From Spirochaetia bacterium (GTDB lineage: Bacteria; Spirochaetota; Spirochaetia; Treponematales; Breznakiellaceae), in contig BOBG01000117.1 in assembly GCA_026002265.1 (NCBI GenBank), forward strand, positions 1 through 6,212: a DNA stretch of 6,212 nucleotides, given 5' to 3'. Within the stretch, counting starts at the first letter, position 1, and each line of letters opens with the position of its first letter. Both the position numbers and the translations under genes were made by a program. The notes under the pieces were generated by a model. The model did no database searches. It was not told the DNA's origin and was given only the letters and a program-made list of their open reading frames with translations. Below are positions 1 to 4,354 of the stretch, piece after piece.

Positions 1-1
1 A

Positions 2-1495
2 AGACCAACACCAAGGGCAATTGAATACATGAATCCGATGCTTTCCACTGTTACAGGCTTTAGCAATGAGGAACTGCTAAAAGGCGGATTACCGCTTATT
101 TTCAGCCCTGAAGATTTCCGGCGCCTGGAGGGAGAATATTTTCCCGCGGCTCTGCAAAACCGGATGTTAAACTTTGAAATGGAGGTCATCAATAAAAACG
201 GCGGATGCCGGGATTTTTCTTTTTCCGCTTTTGTCGCAGAGCTGCGCGACGGAAGGACCGGGATAGGGATCCTGGGGCGGGACATCACCGAGCTGAAACA
301 GATGCAGCGGAGTTTGATAGTGGCAATGGAACAGGCGAAACAGGCGCTGGCCCACGAAGTACAGTTGAACAAGATGAAAAGCGATTTCCTGAGCCGGGTA
401 AGCCACGAGCTGCGCACGCCATTGAACGCCATAATCGGTATGACAGCTATCGCGGAAAAGTCTTCCGGCAACAGCGAGCAAAAGCGTTGCTTTGAAAAAA
501 TAAAGGAATCATCAGAGCAACTGCTTGGCATGGTCAACGATATTCTGGACATGACTGATATTGACGCGGGAGTGTTTGACTTTGTGCCGCAGCCTTTCAG
601 CTTTGCCGCCGCGATGTCTTCGATTATCAACACAATCACCCCAAAGGCGAATGTCAAAGGGCAGGCGTTTCTTACGGATATTGACGGGAATATCCACGAT
701 TCGCTGGTTAGCGATAAACGGCGCTTAATGCAGGTGCTGGTGAAACTGCTTTCCAATGCGGTGAAGTTCACGCCGGAAAAGGGTACGATCAGTCTGTCCG
801 CCCGGTTAATTGAGAATCGGGATGATGAATGTCTTGTCCGCTTTGAGGTGAGCGATAACGGCATCGGCATCAGCAAAGAGGCGCAGCAGCGCTTATGGGG
901 AATCTTTGAGCAGGCAGACAACAGCATTACCCGGAAGTTTGACGGGATGGGTATCGGGCTGCCCCTTGCCAAACGCATTGTTGGCCTCCTGAACGGGGAG
1001 ATCAGAGTTGAGTCCGAGCCGGGCAAGGGTTCCCGCTTTATCTGTGATATCCGTCTTGGCATAGACCGGAGCGCCGAAAATGATGCACAGGAAACGGGTA
1101 TCAGCGCGCCTGACGATTTTACCGGATGGCGGTTTTTGATTGTGGATGATGTAGAAATAAACCGTGAAATACTTTTCGCCATACTAGAGGACACGGGTGC
1201 CATCCTTGACGAGGCGCAGGACGGGGAAGAGGCCGTGCGGATGTTTTCTCAAAACAAATACGACCTGGTTTTAATGGATCTGCACATGCCGGTGATGGAC
1301 GGTTTCAGCGCCACACAGGAAATGCGCGCCTCGGACCTGCCTTGGGTAAAAACAGTGCCGGTTATCGCGGTGTCGGCTGAAAGCAGCGCGGAACTGCACC
1401 GTAAAGGCCTGGATGCGGGCATAACCGACTACCTCACCAAACCCGTTGAGATGAACGCCTTGTTTGCAATGATTACCAAATGGCTGCCGCGATAG
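2..1495 (+). CDS. Hybrid sensor histidine kinase/response regulator, 5'-partial
   Basis: Two-component signalling protein that should autophosphorylate on His and pass the phosphate to its own receiver domain. The frame stays open to the window edge. The residues before the first ATG (at 29) read IEY and join MNPMLSTVTGFSNEEL into a normal PAS core, so that ATG is probably internal and the start lies outside. Numbering from it: PAS to about residue 90; helical linker 88-120; HisKA H-box SHELRTP with phospho-acceptor H126; HATPase N-box N243, G1 box DNGIG 276-280, F-box FEQAD 293-297, and G2 box GMGIGL 306-311; receiver 368-486 with acidic pair D373/D374, phospho-acceptor D417 in LMDLHMP, S449 and K471. 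No transmembrane segment is visible, but sensory parts may lie upstream. There is no HPt or DNA-binding output domain, so a separate phosphotransfer partner is likely. The input signal cannot be deduced. All catalytic boxes are intact. It stops with TAG just before strongly AT-rich DNA. Confidence 0.93.
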   Translation, partial: RPTPRAIEYMNPMLSTVTGFSNEELLKGGLPLIFSPEDFRRLEGEYFPAALQNRMLNFEMEVINKNGGCRDFSFSAFVAELRDGRTGIGILGRDITELKQMQRSLIVAMEQAKQALAHEVQLNKMKSDFLSRVSHELRTPLNAIIGMTAIAEKSSGNSEQKRCFEKIKESSEQLLGMVNDILDMTDIDAGVFDFVPQPFSFAAAMSSIINTITPKANVKGQAFLTDIDGNIHDSLVSDKRRLMQVLVKLLSNAVKFTPEKGTISLSARLIENRDDECLVRFEVSDNGIGISKEAQQRLWGIFEQADNSITRKFDGMGIGLPLAKRIVGLLNGEIRVESEPGKGSRFICDIRLGIDRSAENDAQETGISAPDDFTGWRFLIVDDVEINREILFAILEDTGAILDEAQDGEEAVRMFSQNKYDLVLMDLHMPVMDGFSATQEMRASDLPWVKTVPVIAVSAESSAELHRKGLDAGITDYLTKPVEMNALFAMITKWLPR

Positions 1496-1817
1496 CTTCA
1501 GATGAAGTTATTATTAAAATTAAATTTTGGGATAAAAATCAAAAAAAGTTAAAGACAAGCTTGGTTATCTAACATTTAAAGGAGTTTGGTCTATAAAATA
1601 TTAAAAATATAATAGAACAAGATATTATTCAAATGAAATTTAACATAATCATAAGTCTCATATTATTTGGAAATACCATTTTCAAGTTGGTTGGAAATTT
1701 TAAGAAAGGATAGAAGTTCTTATGATAATAATTGGGGGAAATTTGACAAAAAAATTATAAACATTATGTATTTCATAATAATTCATAATTTTAATGTTAA
1801 GCTAAAAGGGAGTTATT
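1496..1817. other. AT-rich intergenic region with no intact gene
   Basis: Base composition falls abruptly right after the kinase stop. No reading frame of useful length survives. One frame gives short coding-like runs (DEVIIKIKFWDKNQ from 1501, then MKFNIIISLILFG further on), broken by several stops, so this may be a decayed gene, but I recognise no family. The weak dyad CTTCA-GA-TGAAG at 1496-1507 has too short a loop to be a credible terminator. A longer imperfect A/T dyad, AAAATTAT...ATAATTTT, spans about 1751-1794 around the possible promoter. The boundary looks like the left edge of acquired DNA. Confidence 0.6.
1743..1771 (+). promoter_or_regulatory. Possible sigma70-type promoter upstream of the small pseudogene and methyltransferase
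   Basis: A perfect -35 hexamer, TTGACA (1743-1748), is followed after 16-17 nt by a mediocre -10 (TATGTA at 1765 or ATGTAT at 1766). It lies about 50 nt before the GTG of the small decayed gene and could drive that gene and the methyltransferase. In DNA this AT-rich chance matches are common, so only the -35 is persuasive. Confidence 0.35.
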
Positions 1818-2005
1818 GTGAAAAATATTGAAAGCAATCGTGAAGAAATTGGACCAAAGGGCATTATGAAGGTGATAAAAAATATGCTAATATGCTTGGC
1901 TGTCAAGCCTACTATCAATACGATCCAGTAGAGTACCGCAAAACATAAATCAGCAAAGAAGTATCTGATTATGTTATGCACAAGTTATATGGAGGTGACG
2001 AATGA
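1818..2005 (+). pseudogene. Decayed small gene (about 62 aa if repaired) coupled to the methyltransferase
   Basis: A GTG at 1818 follows a plausible ribosome site (AAAGGGAG, 1805-1812) and reads VKNIESNREEIGPKG. One missing base in the A-run at 1856-1858 would move the frame into GHYEGDKKYANMLGCQAYY and on to DPVEYRKT. A TAA at 1946-1948 interrupts it, after which the same frame resumes as ISKEVSDYVMHKLYGGDE and stops with TGA at 2003-2005. That stop overlaps the methyltransferase ATG as ATGA, the usual arrangement for translationally coupled genes. One frameshift and one stop therefore explain the whole stretch as a former small gene of the same operon. I do not recognise the family; a restriction-system regulator or accessory protein is conceivable but unsupported. 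Read literally, the GTG frame ends at 1931 after 37 codons. A sequencing error could account for one lesion but hardly both. Confidence 0.5.
1991..1998 (+). promoter_or_regulatory. Strong ribosome binding site of the methyltransferase
   Basis: GGAGGTGA is followed, six bases after the GGAGG core, by ATG at 2002. It fixes this ATG as the start. The site lies inside the tail of the decayed upstream frame, so translation may once have been coupled to it. Confidence 0.85.
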
Positions 2006-3006
2006 ACTACATAGGCTCAAAATACAAACTTTTACCTTTCCTAAAAAAAAGCATATTGTCCGTTGTTGGCGAGGTACAGAATAAAGTGTTTTGTGATATT
2101 TTTGCGGGAACCGGAGTCGTAGGTCGTGCTTTCAAAAGTTCTGTCAAAAGTATAATCTCAAATGATATAGAACAATACAGTTATGTTCTCAACAAAAATT
2201 ATATTGAAAATCATATTGATATTCCAAAAAAATTTAAATATATTGAAATGCTAAATAATCTGCCGCTGTACGAAAACGGCTTTATTTATAAAAATTATTG
2301 TTTTGGAGGAAGCGGGGAACGACAGTATTTTTCAGATTTTAACGGAAAAAAAATTGATACAATGCGAATAAAAATAGAAAAATGGAAAAACAACAGTGAA
2401 ATTGATAATAACGTATATTATTTTCTATTGTGTAGTCTGCTTGAATCTGCGGATAAGATTGCAAACACAACATCAGTTTACGGCGCATTCCTAAAGCATA
2501 TCAAAAAATCGGCGCAAAAAGAACTCGTGCTTGAACCGGCATTATTTGAAATTAACGAAAACACACATAAAGTTTTTCAAGAAGACGCAAACGTTTTAAT
2601 AAAAGAAATATCTGGTGATATTCTTTATATGGACCCGCCTTACAATGAGCGGCAATATGGAGCAAATTATCATTTGTTAAACACAATAGCGGAATATAAA
2701 GAATTTACGCCAAAAGGTAAAACAGGTTTGCGTGATTATTCAAAATCAAAGTATTGCAGCAAGAATCATATCAAATCTGAATTTGAAAATTTAATTAAAA
2801 GTGCCGAGTTTAAATATTTATTTTTAAGTTATAATAATGAAGGCATTATGTTGGTAAATGAAATAAAACAAATTATGTCAAAATATGGCAAGTATGATTT
2901 ATTTATTACTAATTATCAGCGGTTTAAAGCTGATAAAAATGAGAATAGAACATACTCCGCTAATGAAACAAAAGAATATTTACATGTTTTGGAAAAAACG
3001 ATATAA
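2002..3006 (+). CDS. DNA adenine (N6) methyltransferase, D12 class
   Basis: Predicted to transfer a methyl group from S-adenosylmethionine to the N6 of adenine in a specific DNA site. The 334-residue protein has the D12 (alpha-class) motif order: motif X-like MNYIGSKYKLL at residues 1-11, SAM-binding motif I DIFAGTG 32-38, acidic ND 54-55 after the next strand, a central variable stretch of about 60-205 that should hold the target-recognition part, catalytic motif IV DPPYN 211-215, and LSYNNEG 276-282 in the C-terminal half. All key motifs and the length look intact. The start is fixed by a strong GGAGG. The recognition site cannot be read from the sequence. The opening MNYIGSK is familiar from type II modification enzymes and from phage or solitary methylases. 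No restriction endonuclease is seen within about 350 bases on either side, so it may be solitary or the survivor of a broken restriction-modification pair. It is far richer in A/T (AAA, ATA, TTT codons) than the kinase and EF-G, which suggests transfer. Confidence 0.92.
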   Translation: MNYIGSKYKLLPFLKKSILSVVGEVQNKVFCDIFAGTGVVGRAFKSSVKSIISNDIEQYSYVLNKNYIENHIDIPKKFKYIEMLNNLPLYENGFIYKNYCFGGSGERQYFSDFNGKKIDTMRIKIEKWKNNSEIDNNVYYFLLCSLLESADKIANTTSVYGAFLKHIKKSAQKELVLEPALFEINENTHKVFQEDANVLIKEISGDILYMDPPYNERQYGANYHLLNTIAEYKEFTPKGKTGLRDYSKSKYCSKNHIKSEFENLIKSAEFKYLFLSYNNEGIMLVNEIKQIMSKYGKYDLFITNYQRFKADKNENRTYSANETKEYLHVLEKTI

Positions 3007-3011
3007 ATTGA

Positions 3012-3025
3012 GGCGGAAAACCGCC
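3012..3025. other. GC stem-loop just after the methyltransferase stop
   Basis: GGCGG-AAAA-CCGCC is a perfect 5-bp GC stem with a four-base loop, beginning 6 bases after the TAA. The bases after it are A-rich, not T-rich, on the + strand, so it is not a standard intrinsic terminator for the methyltransferase. It could limit 3' decay of the mRNA or be a weak transcript end. Confidence 0.45.
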
Positions 3026-3116
3026 AACGAAAAAAACAAAAGAAGAATATGAAAATATATGCATAAATTATGTTAAGAGCTTTTTAGCACCTACAGCCCC
3101 CGGCCTATCGGGGTAA
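3012..3116 (+). pseudogene. Orphan coding-like fragment downstream of the methyltransferase
   Basis: One frame from 3012 to the TAA at 3114-3116 reads through KKTKEEYENICINYV and then FLAPTAPGLSG. The first part has the look of the beginning of a real protein, but the frame has no ATG, GTG or TTG start (ACG at 3027 is where one would be expected) and the sequence texture changes around 3085. It could be the remnant of a gene once following the methyltransferase, perhaps a restriction partner, cut short by the rearrangement that brought in the chemoreceptor debris. No family is recognised, and chance is not excluded at 34 codons. Confidence 0.25.
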
Positions 3117-3357
3117 TATCCAAAGTGATACCTTATAAAATCTATGGACTATTTCCTCTTGACATGAAAAATCAACCTAATTATTATGTCAACCAGCATA
3201 AGCAAAACTAAGCAAATGTTGTTAAAAATACTTTATAAGAAGTTGTAAAGATCCATGTGGTTTGTCCTTATAAAATTTTTAGCCCCCTCCCAATAGGTTT
3301 ACTAGGGTGTATACAGCTTTCCAGTTTTGTTTTTAAATATTCTGGAAGTGTGCATAT
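3117..3357. other. Non-coding leader region before the chemoreceptor debris
   Basis: No reading frame with coding texture on either strand. It contains a good promoter (3159-3187), an 11-bp direct repeat CCTTATAAAAT (3131-3141 and 3266-3276), and AAGCAAA twice near 3199-3215. Just upstream, CCCCG-GCCTAT-CGGGG (3098-3113) could form a short hairpin but has no T-run after it. The region probably came in with the chemoreceptor fragment as its native upstream sequence, or joins several breakpoints. Confidence 0.5.
3159..3187 (+). promoter_or_regulatory. Sigma70-type promoter upstream of the chemoreceptor fragment
   Basis: A perfect -35 TTGACA (3159-3164) is followed, after an optimal 17-nt spacer, by TATTAT (3182-3187), one base from consensus. 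Transcription would start near 3194 and enter the chemoreceptor debris after a leader of about 160 nt. This is the best promoter match in the window. Confidence 0.55.
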
Positions 3358-3709
3358 ATGAAACTTAAATTCAGTATTATTGTCATCACAATCCTTGTGG
3401 TAGTTATAGCTGCCATTTCCATTATTCTGGTCAGTCAGGAACGGCTTGTGATGGATACCATATTTACAGAGATAAAGTCCATGAGTTCCTCTTTTGCAAT
3501 GGTGAATCAAGCGGTGGTAGAACAGGCTGCCGGGGGTCCCAAATGCTCACCGCTTTAAAGGCCGTACAGGAAATGACCGGACAGGTAGAGGACGGAGCCG
3601 AGCTTATATATCGTACGGTTCTTTCTCTATTTTATCGGATTCGGAGTACTTATTGCCTTTGGTGTTGGTCTTAGCATGTATTTCAGTACGAGCGATATAT
3701 TACCCATAC
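3358..3709 (+). pseudogene. Broken mosaic of methyl-accepting chemotaxis protein pieces
   Basis: Three MCP pieces lie end to end. (a) From ATG 3358 (weak GGAAG 10 nt upstream): MKLKFSIIVITILVVV, the N-terminal tail and first membrane helix (residues 5-27), to about residue 34. (b) From about 3460: IFTEIKSMSSSFAMVNQAVV, distal cytoplasmic signalling-domain sequence as in Treponema MCPs. It breaks at the G-run 3532-3536; one more G would give GGSQMLTALKAVQEM and run on to AELIYR near 3614. As it stands, frame (a) stops at 3556-3558. (c) From about 3619: FFLYFIGFGVLIAFGVGLSM then YFSTSDI, the second membrane helix and start of the HAMP region of an MCP, ending at the IS. In an intact receptor the order is TM1, ligand domain, TM2, HAMP, signalling domain, so the distal segment sits before TM2. 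The ligand domain, most of HAMP and most of the signalling domain are missing. No functional receptor can be made; a 66-residue membrane peptide could be. Confidence 0.8.
3532..3536 (+). other. Frameshift in a homopolymer within the chemoreceptor fragment
   Basis: The run has five Gs. With six, the frame reads AAGGSQMLTALKAVQEM, the expected receptor sequence; with five it reads GGPKCSPL and stops. A slipped-strand deletion, or a homopolymer sequencing error, explains it. The piece is already truncated on both sides, so repairing the frame would not restore a receptor. Confidence 0.75.
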
Positions 3710-3713
3710 CTAG
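3710..3713. repeat. Left target-site duplication (CTAG)
   Basis: CTAG directly before the left inverted repeat; the identical CTAG follows the right one at 4064-4067. CTAG fits the YTAR target of the IS5 group. Because the site is palindromic and the neighbouring bases match, a TA duplication (IS427-group style) with the repeat starting one base earlier fits equally well. Confidence 0.7.
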
Positions 3714-3730
3714 GAGGTGTCGTCAAAAGA
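3714..3730. repeat. Left terminal inverted repeat of the IS
   Basis: GAGGTGTCGTCAAAAGA. It matches the complement of the right end at 15 of 17 positions, with differences at the second and third bases from the tip. Confidence 0.85.
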
Positions 3731-3754
3731 CGAAAAAAGAGGTACCATGAAAAA

Positions 3755-4054
3755 ATGCATAGGCATGACATCAGCGATGCTGTCTGGGAAAAGATAGAAC
3801 CACTCCTGCCCGGCAGACCCGGTCAAAGGGGCAGAGTCGCACAGGATAATCGGCTTTTCATCAATGCTGTCTGCTGGATATTTCGTACCGGCGCACCCTG
3901 GCGCGATTTACCGCCGGAGTATGGCGATTGGAAGAATACCAATCGGCGCTTCTGCCGCTGGCGTGGTATTGCGACTCGGTATACGAAAAGTGCTGCCTCA
4001 TTTTTATCCGCTCTGTATCTTCGTTGTATCGTTCTTTTTGCTGGACTCTTTTGA
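3755..4054 (+). pseudogene. IS5-family transposase, N- and C-terminal ends fused in frame (99 aa)
   Basis: Residues 1-70 from ATG 3755 are the N-terminal DUF4096-type region of IS5 transposases: HDISDAVWEKIEPLLPGR, NRLFINAVCWIFRTGAPWRDLP, then YGDWKNTNRRFCRWR. From residue 71 (about 3965) the sequence is GIATRYTKSAASFLSALYL, which fits the usual C-terminal tail of the same family (RIATRYDKTARNFLA-like). The central few hundred residue-coding bases, with the DDE catalytic acids, are gone and the two ends join in frame, the arginine codon CGT at 3962 being common to both sides. The stop TGA at 4052-4054 lies in the right inverted repeat. The frame is also open upstream to an ATG at 3653, in the chemoreceptor debris, but 3755 is the family's start. 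It has no catalytic activity; the retained N-terminal region may still bind DNA and interfere with relatives in trans. Confidence 0.8.
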
Positions 4055-4063
4055 CGACACTAC
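4047..4063. repeat. Right terminal inverted repeat of the IS
   Basis: TCTTTTGACGACACTAC, the inverted partner of the left end. It contains the transposase stop codon. Confidence 0.85.
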
Positions 4064-4067
4064 CTAG
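4064..4067. repeat. Right target-site duplication (CTAG)
   Basis: CTAG immediately after the right inverted repeat, matching 3710-3713. Removing the IS and one copy joins ATTACCCATAC to CTAGTACAGATC; the joined + frame reads on from the TM2 piece as SDILPIPSTDQQTN and stops at 4111-4113, so the receptor was already broken before insertion. Confidence 0.7.
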
Positions 4068-4135
4068 TACAGATCAGCAGACAAACTGTGAAGATCGATC
4101 CCCACCGGTTTGAATCTTTATAATTCCAACTATCT

Positions 4136-4152
4136 CTTTTTACTGTAAAAAG
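4136..4152. repeat. Perfect palindrome, 8-bp arms
   Basis: CTTTTTAC-T-GTAAAAAG: two perfect 8-bp arms around one central T. The spacer is too short for a stable RNA hairpin at full arm length, so a protein-binding dyad or a scar of a mobile end is more plausible than a terminator. Confidence 0.4.
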
Positions 4153-4213
4153 GTGCTAGAGGTCTGTCCCCAGTATCTCGTTGTGTATAAAAGAAACACC
4201 CCACCCCCTTTTT

Positions 4214-4233
4214 GAAAAAAAAATTAAAAAAAA
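4214..4233 (-). terminator. Possible T-tract end region for EF-G transcripts
   Basis: Read on the - strand, about 120 bases beyond the EF-G stop, the sequence is T8-AA-T9-C. No convincing GC stem precedes it (the nearest candidate, CCGGA, has no good partner), so it is only a weak candidate for an intrinsic terminator. Confidence 0.2.
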
Positions 4234-4354
4234 TCCGGAAAAGGAAATGAAGAGATAGAGACTATGCAGGCGGATACTGAAGAAGAACAGAAGTAGTTAT
4301 AGAAAGGTGCCGGAGAGCCTCTTGATTGCTAGGAGGCAAAACAATGAATATTTT

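Larger units (their letters stand above)
3714..4063 (+). mobile_element. 350-bp internally deleted IS5-family element
   Basis: The element is bounded by inverted repeats of 17 bp (GAGGTGTCGTCAAAAGA at 3714-3730; complement of GTAGTGTCGTCAAAAGA at 4047-4063; 15 of 17 match) and flanked by CTAG on both sides. Inside is a shortened transposase frame with only the two ends of an IS5-type transposase. Complete elements of this sort are usually about 800-900 bp, so roughly half a kilobase, including the DDE catalytic core, is missing. It cannot move by itself but has the ends needed for mobilisation by a full-length relative. It inserted in the chemoreceptor TM2/HAMP junction sequence. Confidence 0.85.
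4068..4354. other. Gene-free gap between the IS and the EF-G stop
   Basis: No gene is supported. Right of the IS one + frame reads VQISRQTVKIDPHRFESL and stops, a possible protein-end remnant of unknown family. Then come a palindrome (4136-4152), the motif GGTCTGTCCCCAGT (4161-4174), and A9-TT-A8 on the + strand (4215-4233), which reads as T-runs downstream of EF-G. GCCTC-11 nt-GAGGC (4317-4337) lies 18 bases beyond the EF-G stop but has no adjacent T-run on the - strand. A ten-codon frame MQADTEEEQK at 4264-4296 is too short to call. Transcripts from both sides converge here. Confidence 0.5.

Noticed and set aside
167..697. Opposite-strand and shifted frames within the kinase
   Set aside because: They overlap intact PAS, HisKA and HATPase coding sequence and have no recognisable motifs.
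1496..1507. CTTCA-GA-TGAAG dyad as a kinase terminator
   Set aside because: The two-base loop is too short and the stem too AT-rich, with no proper T-run following.
3098..3113. CCCCG-GCCTAT-CGGGG as an intrinsic terminator
   Set aside because: The stem is good but neither strand has an adjacent T-run.
3131..3276. Repeated CCTTATAAAAT as a possible array or iteron
   Set aside because: Only two copies 135 bases apart, AT-rich and without periodicity; chance is likely. No CRISPR-like repeats occur anywhere in the window.
3268..3510. An 80-codon - strand frame across the chemoreceptor leader
   Set aside because: Antisense to the recognisable TM1 and signalling segments, with His/Lys-rich shadow composition and no motif.
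3864..4113. Two shifted + frames within the IS
   Set aside because: They run out of frame with the transposase. I first considered that the transposase had frameshifted here, but the main frame itself carries the family C-terminal tail (IATRY...), so an in-frame deletion is the simpler reading.
4264..4296. Ten-codon frame MQADTEEEQK
   Set aside because: Too short, with no clear ribosome site, in purine-rich non-coding DNA.
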